Part shown: piece by piece, positions 44,332 to 56,379 of the stretch | How the letters are laid out: every line of letters begins with the position of its first letter | How positions within the stretch are numbered: position 1 is the first letter of the stretch | From: Porodaedalea pini | Taxonomy: Eukaryota; Basidiomycota; Agaricomycetes; Hymenochaetales; Hymenochaetaceae | Assembly: GCA_002794775.1 (NCBI GenBank) | Contig: NBAY01000001.1 | Span: 248,001-312,000 of the forward strand | Direction: 5' to 3' | DNA length: 64,000 nucleotides | The notes under the pieces: generated by a model | Seen by the model: only the letters and a program-made list of their open reading frames with translations | Told to the model about the DNA's origin: nothing | Database searches by the model: none | Made by a program: the position numbers and the translations under genes

Positions 44332-46412
44332 ATGCCTGTCCGTTGCTTTGTGTATTTTGCACAAGTACACTCGGAGTTCCGTTTGCCCGAGTTACAGTCG
44401 GTTGCTGAACTCTACGGCTTCCGCTTCGCTCAACCTACCCCAGGTTCTTTACTAGACAGTTCTTCGGAAGAATGGGACCCGATGCGCCCCTTCTGGGTCA
44501 TTGATTTTGAAGAGGAGGCGCATGCTGTACGGTTCGCAGAGCGGTGTATCCTTGTCAAGTGAGTTGCCGCATTCATCTGCACAATTTCATTTCGTGATAC
44601 TGTATTCACTTATTTCCCTACAGGTCAGTATATGAGCTTTATGCACGCGGAGCCTCTTATGAATCCGTGCGCATGCAGACGCGCGAAAACGCCCATCTAT
44701 GGGAGCGTTACACCGAGAATACATCTTTCCGGTTCGCCGTCTCAGGATATAACTATAGCATACCGCTTCGTCGTATAAAGGAGGTTGTGGAGAGTTTCCG
44801 ATTCATGGACTTCCGGGGCCCGATTGATCTGAAGAACCCGGAGCTCGTGCTAGCTGTCTTCGAAGAGTGTAAGCGGCTGAATTTGTTATGTTTCTAAAAC
44901 TATTGATTGACTTGTTTTCATGCGCTGACAGATGCAGATCGCGGAACTTCGACAGTTCGAAGTAGACACCAAGATGACGGCAAGTTCGCACAAATCTACT
45001 TCGGAAGGTTGGTGGGTCCATCTTATATGCTTTCTTCAGGCACAGTTATGTTGACCGCTGGCCCAATACTGTCGTATCCTCTCGTAGATCGCGGAAGGCA
45101 AAGCGCGCGCTCTCGTGCAAAAGTTTGACGTGAAAAAACGGACGTATTTCGGGAACACAAGCATGGAGGCAGAAATCTCGCTACTCATGGCAAACCAAAC
45201 ACTGGTACGCACTCAACTCCCTTGCCATCTTAGCAACTCGGCCTATTCCGTTCATTTGAATGCAGGCCTCACCTGGAAAATTCATCTATGATCCCTTCAT
45301 GGGGACGGGGAGCATGGCCTACGTGCGTCAGCTCAGCGTTTTTCACCACTTTCTTTGTGAGCCATCTTTATGAATGGGTAGACCGCTGCGCACTTCGGCG
45401 CGTACGTATTTGGTTCGGATATCGATGGCCGGCAGATGCGAGGGAAGGGTACAGGTACATGCTCCTTTTACTCCTGCATTTTCAATCCTGACTAGGGCCT
45501 AACTGACTAACTCAAATTCAAGCGAACGAGCCGGGTATCCTGCGTGCCGCCGCGCAGTATGGCGTCAGCGCGCGCATCGTCGACCTTTGCACGTACGATA
45601 TCACGCGCAACCCGCTGCGTTGCGGCGAGCTCTTTGATGCCATTGTCACTGATCCGCCATGTACGTCCTTGTCTTCACCATAATGTCATATGTGTATGCA
45701 AGTTACTATTTCGTAGACGGAGTGCGTGCGGGAGCGAAGCGCCTCGGAAGAAAGCAAACTGACAAAAAGGCGTTGCGCGAGCGCAAGCCCGAATATGAGG
45801 AAGCACAGAAAAAAGCGCAAGTCATTTTGATTTTTGATATATGTTCCCAACAGTTATTTTTTCACGTCCTGCAGACTCATAGAATATGTTCCTCCAACAC
45901 AACCGTACGAACTATCTGCACTCGTGTCAGACCTCGTGTGCCTTGCACGACATCTACTACGTCCGAAAGGACGACTTGTGTTTTTCTTGCCAACTGTGAC
46001 GGAAGAGTACGCGGAGGTCGACGTGCACGCTCTTCTCTGCGAAGGCATGGAAATTGTCGCAAACTCTGTGCAGGACTTCGGGTCCTGGGGAAGGCGGGTG
46101 CGTGCCCTTGCGGTCTTGGCGTTCTCTGATTGGCACATGATGAATGAGCGCTTACACTTCGGCTAGCAGTTGATCACAATCAAGAAGACAACAGACGTTC
46201 ATTATGCTTCGCCATTTGAGCAGTCCGGTGGGAAAGTAGTCTCCGAATCTGACCGAATTGGGGATGGCCACATTCCAGCACACAAGGACTTCCGAGAGAA
46301 GTACTTCAAACGATTTCGGCGAGATGGTGACGAAGATAAACATACAGTGCCGCAACCAGGCCGAACATTGGAACAAGAAACAGCCGCTGCAATAAGGAAC
46401 CAAAAGCCATGA
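44332..46412 (+). CDS. TRM11: tRNA (guanine-10-N2)-methyltransferase catalytic subunit TRM11
   Basis: TRM11 with TRM112 methylates G10 of tRNAs in the cytosol. MPVRCFVYFAQVHSEFRLPE begins at the first ATG. The THUMP-containing N-terminal half includes DFEEEAHAVRFAERCILVK, and exon 2 has YELYARGASYESV and RFMDFRGPIDLKNPE. The methyltransferase domain has KKRTYFGNTSMEAEISLLMA, SAM-binding FIYDPFMGTGSM, then GSDIDGRQM and the catalytic TDPPYGVRAGA. An intron interrupts the Tyr codon of that last motif. The C-terminus runs through LIEYVPPTQPYELSALVSDL and HIPAHKDFREKYFKRFRRD to KP and TGA at 46410-46412. About six short introns are present. A retroelement lies in its promoter region. Confidence 0.92.
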
Positions 46413-46701
46413 TTAGATGATGGCACTGTCGCCGAGTTGAGCTGGCGCTGTGATGTTTGTCCAAATTTGTAGTATTCGCTTTTTTTGTAATAACACCGAA
46501 AGGAGGAAATCTCGTCTGCGAGACTGCGACCTTCGTCCCCGTAACCCGGTCTGTTCATTTCGAGAACAATACCATGTCACATTGGAGAATTCTAGTGTAG
46601 GGTACAACAAGTCGTCCTGCTTCAGATTGGATTCCTGAGGGATCTGTCAGGCGACATAGACACGCATTACACTGCAACTCACAGAATTCCACACATTATT
46701 T
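46413..46701. other. Convergent 3' region of TRM11 and NDUFB3
   Basis: A 289-bp stretch between converging genes; no gene or repeat seen. Confidence 0.45.
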
Positions 46702-46896
46702 CTAATGACGGCCGCCAACCTCCTTCACCTTGGTCTTCGCGTTGACATTATCGTAGACGACGTATGCAGTGAACGCAACGGCGGCAATGCCGAAACCAGG
46801 AAATATGTTTCTGAACGCGGCTGTCCTGGAGAAGATGGGGTGTTTCCGCCACGCTTCACGCTTCGCCCACGGGTCACGGTAAAGAGGTTCCGACAT
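46702..46896 (-). CDS. NDUFB3: NADH:ubiquinone oxidoreductase B12 subunit (NDUFB3)
   Basis: A small accessory subunit of the complex I membrane arm. The 64-residue single-exon product starts MSEPLYRDPWAKREAWRKHP and continues SRTAAFRNIFPGFGIAAVAF, with one transmembrane helix (GIAAVAFTAYVVYD) and a short basic tail. DPWAKREAWR and RNxFPGFG are the family marks. There is no cleavable presequence, as usual for this subunit. It is divergent from TOP1 with 325 bp between start codons. Confidence 0.88.
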   Translation of the reverse strand: MSEPLYRDPWAKREAWRKHPIFSRTAAFRNIFPGFGIAAVAFTAYVVYDNVNAKTKVKEVGGRH

Positions 46897-47221
46897 GCTT
46901 GCTACACACTGTAGGATGCTGCCATATCAGTTGTCTTTATCCCACATTTATGGAGGAGCCTTTGCGCTCACGCTGCTCGTTGCTGTGGTCGACGTCGAGA
47001 GAGCTGAATCCGGGTAAGCACCAAATGATGGAGTCATTGGAGTGTGACAGGTGCTTAAGGGCCGGTTTGAAAAGACTTCATCACGGTTGAATTTCCCTGA
47101 TTTCTATAAAACCGCCCCGCGAGTCTTTCCCAGATCGTTTCCCCGCTTTCTCTCTTACCCCCACTATCATCCTGCCTTCGCCGTGCTCTCCGGGACATAC
47201 GGGTCCGCAACAGCCCCCACA
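46897..47221. promoter_or_regulatory. Divergent promoter region of NDUFB3 and TOP1
   Basis: 325 bp between opposite start codons, so both promoters must be here. No definite motif identified. Confidence 0.5.
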
Positions 47222-50200
47222 ATGTCAAATGATCTGTCGATACTCTCGGACGATGTGCCGCTCGGCCAGAAGGGCGCGGCGCGAGCACAGACCAACGGAC
47301 ACGTCGCTTATTCGAATGGAAACGGTACCATTGACGAGGACAGTCCGATGAGCGAGGACGACAGTGATGATGACGTGCCGCTTCTAGTACGTGCTCTGCA
47401 TACATTGCACGTCTGCCCTGCTGCTCACGAGCAACATCTATCCATAAACGTGCTTCTCTGCTCCAGTCGCAGTCCTCGCGCGTTAAAGCAGAGTCTGAGA
47501 CGCCGAAACGACCCCTGAAGCGAAAGGCCGTAACTTACTCATCTTCGAGCGACGATGACGCGCCGCTCGCGTCCTCACAGATCCGCTCTGCGGCCGTGCC
47601 CATGCCAGGTGCCGTGGCCGCCACGACGGTTCCGGCAGCCGCTATCGAAGACAAGGCAAAGATCAAACGCGCTACGAAGAGCCGCAATACTGTTTCTGCT
47701 GGCGATGGCTCGAGCGACGAAGACGACGATGCACCACTGGGCAAGAAACCCGTGTCCAACGGGAAGGTGAACGGCAAAGCAAAGGTGCCACCTAAAAAAA
47801 AAGTGAAGAAGGAAGAGGAAGATGATGCCTTTGCACCAGGCTCAGAGGGCGATGCTCCCAAGAAGAGCAGAGGCAAGAAAGCTTCCGCGAAAGCAAACGG
47901 CGTGGCTAACGGCAAAGGCAAGGGCAAGACGAAGGCGAAGTCTGAAGATGCGTCCGACGACGATAAGCCGCTCACCACCAAGAAGCGTGCGAAACCCGAG
48001 CCCGCCTTTGATGATGACGTGAAGCCGAAAGCGAAGAAGCGCGCGACGAAGGCGAAGAAGGAAGAAGAGGCAGAGGGCTCGTCGTCGCAGGGAAAGAAGA
48101 AGAGGGGGAAGAAGGACGATGAAGAGGAGGGTGAAGAGGTCTTTCGATGGTGGGAAGCTGAAGATCCCAACGGCGACGGCTCAATCAAGTGGAATACGCT
48201 AGAGCACAACGGTGTTTACTTCCCTCCCGCCTACGAGCCATTGCCATCGGATGTGAAGATGAAATATGACGGTATGTTCCTCCACGTCGCCTGACCACAG
48301 AAGTTCTTATCAGACGTCAACGCTAGGCAAACCCGTTGACCTCCCGATCGAGTCAGAGGAAGTTGCTGGCTTCTATGGCCAGATGATAGAGACTGATCAC
48401 GCACAAGATGCGGTTTTCAATAAGAACTTTTTTAAAGACTTCCTTAAGATTCTCGAGGACCACCCTCCGGTACGTTTGCTAGCTTACATTCTTCTTAGCT
48501 TTATTCTCATGAGTTTTAATAGCGCGATGGCACGAAAATCAAGGACTTTGATCGTTGTGACTTCCGGCCCATGTTTGAATTCTACGAGGCGCAGAAAGCG
48601 CAGAAGAAGGCTATGAGTAATGCAGAGAAAAAGGCCATGAAAGCCGAGAGGGACAAAGTCGAGGAACCTTTCACGACCTGCGTCCTCGACGGTCGTAAAG
48701 AGAAGGTCGGCAATTTCAGAGTCGAACCTCCAGGCCTCTTCCGCGGCCGCGGCGAACATCCTCGCAAAGGTTCTCTCAAGGTCCGCCTGCTGCATTCTAT
48801 TCGCATTCTCTATTGAATATGCTAACATGATTATAGTTCCGTGTCCGCCCAGAAGACATAACCATCAACATCGGTGAAGGCGTTCCCATTCCGAAGCCGA
48901 ACATGCCTGGCAACTGGAAGAAGGTGATCCACGACCAGACGGTGACATGGCTTGCAAACTGGACGGAGAACATCAACGGGAATCACAAATATGTCTTCCT
49001 TGCTGCCGGTTCGTCGCTCAAGGGCCAGAGTGATATGAGCAAGTTTGAGAAAGCTCGTGAGCTGAAGGTTTGCTCCTTTCTTTCCCTGTCTGCTAGAGGC
49101 AAGCACTGATGTTATGCAATAAAGAAACACGTCGACCGTGTTCGCCAGGACTACAACGTTGAACTGCGCAGTAAGCTCATGGCCGACCGGCAGCGCGCGA
49201 CCGCTATGTACTTTATCGACCGCCTCGCTCTGCGAGCTGGAAATGAGAAGGGCGAGGACGAAGCGGACACTGTTGGCTGTTGCTCGCTGCGATGCGAACA
49301 TCTTACGCTTGAGCAGCCAAACTTCCTCATCTTTGACTTCCTCGGCAAGGATTCCATTCGCTTCTACAAGCGCGTCGATGTCGAACAGCAGATCTTCAAG
49401 AACATACGCATATTCAAGGAGAATAAGGAAGATCAGGACGCGCTGTTTGATCGGGTTACAGTGCGTCACTTCCTCCTTTCGCATCTCTTGTTTGCGACAC
49501 TGACTATGGGTGCACCTATTTAGACGCAGCTCCTGAACAAGCATCTTGCATCTTACATGAAGGGTCTCACTGCCAAGGTATTCCGTACCTACAACGCATC
49601 GATCACCTTTCAGCAGCAGCTCGACTTGTATACTCCGAAAGGAGCTTCCGTACAGGAGAAGCTAAACGCGTACAATAAGGCGAATCGCATGGTCGCTGAG
49701 CTTTGCAACCATCAAAGATCCGTTCCGAAGACGCATTCTGCATCGATGGAGAAGATGACTGACAAGGTTCGTTTGTCCTCCTTCGACCTTAAACCCGTTG
49801 TGCTCGACATACTTACGCGTCCCGTCCACAGCTTCGAGCCATCAAATATGAGCGTATGAAGATGCGACATGCGCTTTTCGATCTTGATGTCCAGTATAAG
49901 AAGAAAAAGGAATACAAAGACAACGAATCGGACATTGATGACGAGTGGATCGTCCAGCACGAGGAGTCGCTAAAAGAAAAAGAGATTGAGAAGGCGAGGA
50001 AGAAGTTTGCGAAAGACAACGAGAAAGCGGAGGCAGAGGGTGAGAAGACCAAACCCGAGTCTGAACTGAATGAGCGCATCAAGGACATTGAGGAGGAGTT
50101 CAAACGGCTCGAGAAGGAGAGGGGCACGGGTAAGGCGAGCTTGAAGCGCGCACGGCCGGCGGAGAAGATTGAGGAGGCGATTGGGAAACTGACTGAGCGC

Positions 50201-50562
50201 ATTAAGACGCATAAATTGCAGATGGTCGATCGTGAAGAAGGCAAGGAGGTTTCACTTGGGACAAGGTTAGTTATTTTTATCGAGGAGACTAGTAGGCTGA
50301 CCTGTTTCGTCGTACAGTAAAATCAACTACCTTGACCCTCGGTATGCATCACTTGTTTTACATCAATGATCCTTCCTTGACTACTCGTGGAATTAGAATC
50401 ACAGCAGCATGGTGCAAAGAACACGAGGTTCCGATCGAAAGGATTTTTTCGAAGGCTCTCCTAACAAAATGTGAGACTCATCTCCTGGGGGAATTGTCCT
50501 TATCTGACTCTTTCGTTCCAGTCCCATGGGCAATGGAAGTAGACAACGACTGGAAGTTCTGA
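47222..50562 (+). CDS. TOP1: DNA topoisomerase I (type IB)
   Basis: It relaxes supercoils through a 3'-phosphotyrosine intermediate. The N-terminal 330 residues are a Lys/Asp/Ser-rich disordered tail with repeated SDDDxPL units and basic nuclear-signal patches. The core starts with [20 protein letters not shown], then [35 protein letters not shown], and the catalytic-domain blocks [52 protein letters not shown] and [15 protein letters not shown]. After TFRTYNAS-like [15 protein letters not shown], a long coiled linker follows. The catalytic Tyr ([10 protein letters not shown]) lies on a 24-nt exon at 50318-50341. The last exons give [20 protein letters not shown] and [12 protein letters not shown]. 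All catalytic Arg, Lys and His blocks appear present. About eight short introns. Confidence 0.95.
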
Positions 50563-51702
50563 GTACGACTCATCAACGAATTATACGCTGTTTCTCGACT
50601 TCGACACCAACTCTATCCATGTCGACCCCTCTAGACCTCAACCTGCCGACATGGAACTCTCCCCTCTGCCACTCCGGACTCGCAATTTGCTGAAGCTACC
50701 TTTATACGCCAATACACCGATACATACTCGCATTGAACAGTACTCGTGGAGCCTCTTACTTAACTGGACATTGTTGTTCATTATTACCCACGCAATACGC
50801 TTTTCTCAGGGCATTTTTCTGTCGCATTAAACCAACCTGCATTGTTATTCATTCTCCGTATCCTTAACCATCATTGCATTATAAACGACATATTGTTGAA
50901 GCAGATGTTGTTCTGTGAAATAAGTGTGCTTCATACGAACAAGGACAGCTGCAAGGATCGCGGGGTGAGGCTTTTCCAACCTGTCGTACGTAGGTCTTTT
51001 TCACAATGACCGATAAGCCTCACATTCAAATAACGTGCAGAAAAATGCTGACGCTCGTATTTCACCTTTGAAGATTACTACACAAAAGGCACAAAATGGG
51101 TTATATTTCCTTGGGCTTTTACGCCACTCACATCCTCTGTTTAACCATAGTATGACAAACGTGCTTCGTGAATGAGCAACATATCATTTTGCTTAAGTGC
51201 TCGTCCTTGACCTTCAAAGCCTCGTCAACTACAGTGACTGCCGTTTCTCGACCACCTTTTGAAAAGTGCCTACGCGTGGCCACTTGAACGGAGTCGAGTG
51301 CGTAGTTGTTTCGATTGAAACCACGAGCGTGACTTGTAAGTCGTATTGACTCGTATCTCTATAGAACGCCCAAATAGAAGTTAACATCATAGGCGGAGAC
51401 ATGACGGGCATCAATATTGCTTGCGAAGTGAGACGGCAGTGGCTCCTCATAAATATTGGTGATCTTGTCATAACTGTCTCCAAGTCTCAAAACAAACGTC
51501 TGACACCCTAATATTAATCGCGCAAAGGAAATCTTAGTCCAATCTCTATTTCTCATTATAGCCGATTTGCACCATCTAAATACCCAGGACTACCCTAGCG
51601 CACAAACCACATCAAGCCCACTTTCCACCCCCCCCCCCCCCCGCGGCTCAGAGTCAGTCAAGTTGAAGTCAGAGGCTCCCCCCGCATGGCCTGCTCAAAA
51701 AA
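50563..51702. other. 1.1-kb convergent intergenic region
   Basis: It lies between the 3' ends of TOP1 and the carboxypeptidase. It contains the poly-C run at 51628-51642. Short open frames here have no conserved features and I see no RNA gene. Confidence 0.5.
51628..51642 (+). repeat. Poly-C tract (15 C)
   Basis: A homopolymer of 15 C immediately before GCGGC. It is about 60 bp downstream of the carboxypeptidase stop codon. The exact length may be affected by sequencing. Confidence 0.8.
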
Positions 51703-53781
51703 CTACGCCGCAGCCTGGCCGATTACAAGCGCCGTGTAATTATACGCCGGCACCTCATGCCCCGCGCCGAACACGCGGATGTACAAGAATGTGCCCGCGT
51801 TCTTGACCAGTCCGGCCGGGTGGCCCGCCACGGTGAAGTTGGCGAACGTTTGCTGTTGGTAGGTGGAGCTGAACTCTGTCTGGAGGTTGTTGACCTGTGG
51901 ATGATTTTTGTGTGTATGTGGAGGGTTAGTGATGCTTTGGGAAGTGACAGAGTGGGGAGAGAGGGGAGGGGAGGGGAGAGGGGGAACGAACCATCGCCTC
52001 GACGCCTTTGAAGTTGAGGATGTAGTCTGCGTCGCCATCGTAGATGACCGTGCGGACCTGGAAAATATTTGAATGAATAAACTTTTGGTTGCCTGATAAG
52101 AGAACACTGACCCCTGCATTAACGACAGCCTCCAAATCGGGCGTCGAGTTAAGCATCCAATCACCCGTCGCAGCAAAGTTGCTATACACATCGTCGTTCG
52201 TCTCCTGCCACGTCGACTCTGCTCCAATCGAGTTCCTGAAATATCAAGTCAGATAATGTCTTTTATAGTCCGAGGATGGGCATTGCTCACATGAAAGACG
52301 TGTTCTGCAGTAGACTTGTAAGATCTGGCGGGTACGGATCGTTGGACGGCGCACGTCTCCTGCTAACGGAGAAAGTATATTATCATTGCAGTTCGACTGC
52401 GCGCGGGCGCACGTTGACGTCGAGCCAGTATTGTAGCATGACTCAATCTGGAGTTAGACATTCCAACTTCAACAAAGTCCATGCGTAACCCTTTTGTGAT
52501 CAAGCACTTACCAGCGACTGACATCCGCCAGAAGCATAGAACGAGTTGTTAGCCTTGGTGATGGTACTGCTCGAAACAGTAGGGCGATACGGATTGGATG
52601 CGGCATATGCCATATACCCCGGGTACTGGCTCAGCGGGTCTGTGAGTCCGTCCCCCATGCCAAGCGTCTTGAGGTCGATCGGTACACCAGAGACCGTGCC
52701 AGCCGCGATCCCAGCATTCTGCTCGAGGAAGTAATGCGCGAAGGCTGGGCCGTAGTGTCCGCCATGCCTGTTATAGATCGCGGAAACCTCGAGTCTAGTT
52801 AAAGCATTGTGAGCTGGAGAGTGCTCACGATTCCGTCCACAATGCAAAGTCATTCTTCGCGAGCGAGGAGAATGTTGGGTCCGCGAAGAAGATCTGGAGC
52901 ATCTTCCATACTGCCTCCGCTGCCTCCTTCGCACCCGAGACTTCCAGTGTTCCATGAGAATAAGCGACACCGACTACAGAAGAAAGAAAATATAAATTAA
53001 AGAGCCAATGGATCAGACGGCAAATAGAACCGACTCGGCTGATCAATGTAAAGCCTGCGAGGACAAGACGATGTTCACTGATTCTTTATTTTCGCTCTAA
53101 AGTCAAACTCACATATTCGCATTGTTGTTCCAAGAGTACGGATTTAAAGATAGGGTCTTTTCATCGGTGTTTATCCTACATGGCTATTTGTGAGGTCAGC
53201 AGAGAAGAAACGAATAAAAGGATAGATGTCCGACTCCATTTTCTTGGAAAAGACCAAGCATGGAAGACGAACCGGGCTTGAGATGTTATTAGATGCTGAT
53301 AAATATAGGAAGATAAAAACGCAAGACTCACGCCTCCATTCAGCCAGATTGCAAGAGGAGCGGATGCAGAGTTATTCCTAGCTGCGAATTGAACTACCAC
53401 CTGGTAGAAAGTCGATTAGCAAACTTGACGATCACCATATTTCGAAGACTTACCACATGCTCTGAGACGTCGTCAGATCGGCATATCCTGAGGCCTGAAA
53501 TACTCCTTCTGTGGTCTCTGAAGAAAAAATGAATTTTCATATAATCCGCGCCTATTAATGAGTCGACTCGTACCACAAACTCCAGAGTTCTGAATGAAGC
53601 GCATCTTGCCAGCGACCGGCGTTCCAGACACCTGCACGACATCTTCGACAACTCGAGATGTACCAAGAGTCGACGTCGATGTGGGTACACCGCCAAGAAT
53701 GCCATCGACTTTAGGAATCTGACGCGCCGATGCCAGAAGAGCTAGGCCGGCGACAATGCTCAAGCAAGATATTGGAGCCAT
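51703..53781 (-). CDS. Secreted serine carboxypeptidase (peptidase family S10)
   Basis: It removes C-terminal residues from peptides and is probably secreted or vacuolar. MAPISCLSIVAGLALLASAR is a typical signal peptide with ATG at 53781. The mature domain shows LAIWLNGG (substrate-recognition WLNGGPG region split by an intron), NPYSWNNNANILYIDQP and VGVAYSHG. The nucleophile motif is completed as TES-YGGHYGPAFA across an intron near 52800. KTLGMGDGLTDPLSQYP, the catalytic Asp in YDGDADYILNFKGVEAM and the catalytic His in FGAGHEVPAYN follow near the C-terminus. Seven or more short introns interrupt it. NxS/T sites (for example NNS, NFT) suggest glycosylation. Its end converges on TOP1. Confidence 0.88.
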
Positions 53782-54305
53782 TGCCTGAACACGGACGATT
53801 TTGTCTCACAGTGCACCAGGAAATCCAGAGCTTCGATGTGCTCTTATATATTTACACCTCTGCGGACCATGAGGGACAGAAGACAACGAAGAATCCGTCC
53901 CGGAGCCGTCAGCGTAACATTAATATTGGTATATTCCTTCCGAAAAAAAAATATATATGAGACAGCGAAACGGGAAGTGTCGAGTCAGGACCAAGGCGAC
54001 TTCGGCCCTGTTACTCAAACACAACCCTAGATACCCCTTGAACCTCCTTCTCTGGATGACAAGAGGACCCAGGGAGGAGAAGACTCAGCGCCTCGGTCAA
54101 CCGTTTTCCTGGTGGAGGCGCACGCCAGGCAATCGCCTGTAATATGGGCAGGAGAGGAGACAGTACGCAAATGTGCAGACCCACCATCCGGCAGGTGAGT
54201 TCGAGAGGCAGGAATCTCGCTACTAACATGACAACCGGACGAGGACGCAGCGGTGGGTGTCGCCGGGACAAGTTGGGTAGATGCGGTAGATGCGGACGTG
54301 TAGTG
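53782..54305. other. Intergenic, promoter of the carboxypeptidase
   Basis: 524 bp with no supported gene. An A8 tract with ATATAT lies near 53945-53957, upstream of the carboxypeptidase start and possibly nucleosome-depleting. Confidence 0.45.
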
Positions 54306-55774
54306 TTAGCTCCTTCCGTGCGAGGCACTAGACGATGAGGTTTGGGAGGACACCGCAGAAAGGCATACGGACGAAGAGTCAGACGCTGCATTTTTCAAAG
54401 GTTTCGCGGGTCTCGAGTGTACAATAGCCCAGAGCAATTGCAACGCTTGTCGATGAGTGCCCTTGTCTTCCTCCATGCCAAAAGGTTCGTCTGCCCTTGA
54501 TGCGGCCCGCGCCCTAGCGCGCACATCAGAATTCTCCAGTCCTTTGGGAGGAATTACTAGACCGTAAAATAGGTCCAAAATGAGGCCAAGCAAATCATCA
54601 TTCTCCATGATCTGAATCGCCGCCCCTATGTAAAAGTATTCGCCTTCTAGAGTCTCCAAAGTACGCTTCGCGCGATGGATAATGTTCAAGTATGACATGA
54701 CAACGCCTACCGAGAATTTTGCTAGGTAGACGGAATCCCGCTTATCTGCATCCGAGGTTGGTTTAGCGTCGCTTATGGATCTCGTGCGCTGATTCTCCTC
54801 AATATTCGGCATATCAGGAGGTGCCCTCGACGCCTCGTTCGCTATACTGGCAGATTCCTCCTCCCTCTTCAGCATCTCTCGAAGCTTCTGTAAGTCGCCT
54901 TCGACTCTCCGTATAGTATCCGGGAGCAGGGTCCAGTAGTCATTGGGAGTACTTCCTTTGTCAAGGGCATCCTTCGAACAGTACTTCATCACGTCCTGCT
55001 CTGCTTTTTCAAATTCCCCCTTTATAGGCGCATATTTCGCCTTAACCAGAGGGAGAAAAAACAGAAGGTCTTCCTTCACGCGTGAGTTCCCGTCTTTGAA
55101 AGGAAATCGAGTTTTCTTCGCCAGATATAAGCCATCCACCGCTGAGTGCTCGTTCAATATTTCATCCTGTCTGGCCGCTAGTGGGCTCCCCCTCGGCAAC
55201 ACCTTGTCTTCCAAAAGATTGCGGTGCGTCTGAACCAAGCTCCTGAAGCTAATCCAGTCCACGACCCCCTTGCGCCCGTCAGACTCGGAGAGGTAATATA
55301 CTTCGCCGTCGCGATAGGCAACAGGAAAAAGTATTTGGAAGGCCCGAACTATTATACCTCTTCCAGCATCGAGAAGAAGCCGTGTCTTCTGAACTTCTAG
55401 GGACTGCACATCTCTGTCGTCAGTGCAAGAAAACAACATACACTCTGGAGGTACTTACGTCCCTATTCGCCATGGCATGGTCGATCTTCGCATTAAAAAG
55501 TACAACCTGCTCCTGCACCGTCGCCCGCAAGCTCTCTGCAACTGATATCGAACCGCGCGCGGCATCGTTCAAATCCTGCAGAGTGTCTATCAACACGGGA
55601 TCGATTCCTTTGGCGCGCATGAGTTCAACATCTTGCTCGAAGGGAGTCTCATCTAACAAACAAGGCGATTATGCAGAGATAGCTGAAAGTGCTGCGCGGA
55701 AATATACCATCCAGCACCAAATAGTTGTGGGGGGAGCCTTCATGGTAGACGTAGGGTTCATCGGAGGCAGACAT
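54306..55774 (-). CDS. Unrecognised fungal protein, helical
   Basis: I do not recognise it. Three exons on minus join MSASDEPYVYHEGSPHNYLV to DETPFEQDVELMRAKGIDPV via a GTATAT...GTTAG intron, and NAKIDHAMANRD to SLEVQKTRLLLDAGRGIIVR via GTAAGT...GTGCAG. The product is about 450 residues, mostly helical and charged, with blocks such as GVVDWISFRSLVQTHRNLL and MSYLNIIHRAKRTLETLEGE, and a Ser-rich end. There is no signal peptide or clear membrane segment. Intact frames and clean splice sites support a real gene. It may be a lineage-specific Agaricomycete family. Confidence 0.65.
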
Positions 55775-56145
55775 CCTAGACTCTGAAACTGAGTTGACAT
55801 GACAGTGTCGCGACAGCAAGGGTGAGAGACAGACCTGAAACAGCAGATGTCTTGTCGTGAGTGTCGGAACTTGGTTCAGAAAGAGACATGCCAGATAGAA
55901 CGAGCTCAGACTAAACACAAAGTTAGCACTTGTAGGGAGGAGGGAAAGGTGAAGACATACTTCAAGTGATGGGGTTGGAATGCTAGATGGAGAATGGACG
56001 CCACGGTGAGATCACGATGAAATATTCTTTCTCTTGCAATTAGAGTGTTCAGGAGCATGCACAAATGCTTTCACGAAGAATGATGATAATGACCCACTGT
56101 AGTGGAGGTTGCCACATGAGCCTTGACATCTGTAGATGCCATTTA
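55775..56145. other. Intergenic, no gene seen
   Basis: Upstream region of the 55774 gene; no supported ORF or repeat until the MITE-like element. Confidence 0.45.
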
Positions 56146-56379
56146 CTGCAGTGTTGTCGTCCCGGCGGGAATTGATGGTTCCATTCCCGCCGGGACACGG
56201 GATTGATGGCATCCCCGAGGGACAAGGGAATGAACCCAGGGCTTTAGTCAGATTCTGCTGAAGTAATGGTGCACCTGACGCTTACTCTACCAGTACCAAA
56301 ATTACGTATTTTTTTGTTTCCCGTCGATTGCATCCCACCCCATCCCTTCCATCCCGGCGGGATTGGACAACACTGGCAG
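56146..56379. mobile_element. MITE-like element with GTCCCGGCGGGA terminal repeats
   Basis: The left end CTGCAGTGTTGTC and the complement of the right end CTGCCAGTGTTGTC are inverted copies, each followed by a TCCCG(C/G)CGGGA core, giving terminal repeats of about 30 bp over 234 bp. Inside, GTCCCGGCGGGAAT (56159-56172) pairs perfectly with 56183-56196. No coding capacity. Flanks share CATTT near both ends but no clean target duplication is seen, so it is probably older than the element at 14993. Confidence 0.6.

Noticed and set aside
47535..48209. 224-residue Ser/Phe-rich frame opposite TOP1
   Set aside because: Antisense of the Lys/Asp codons of the TOP1 tail.
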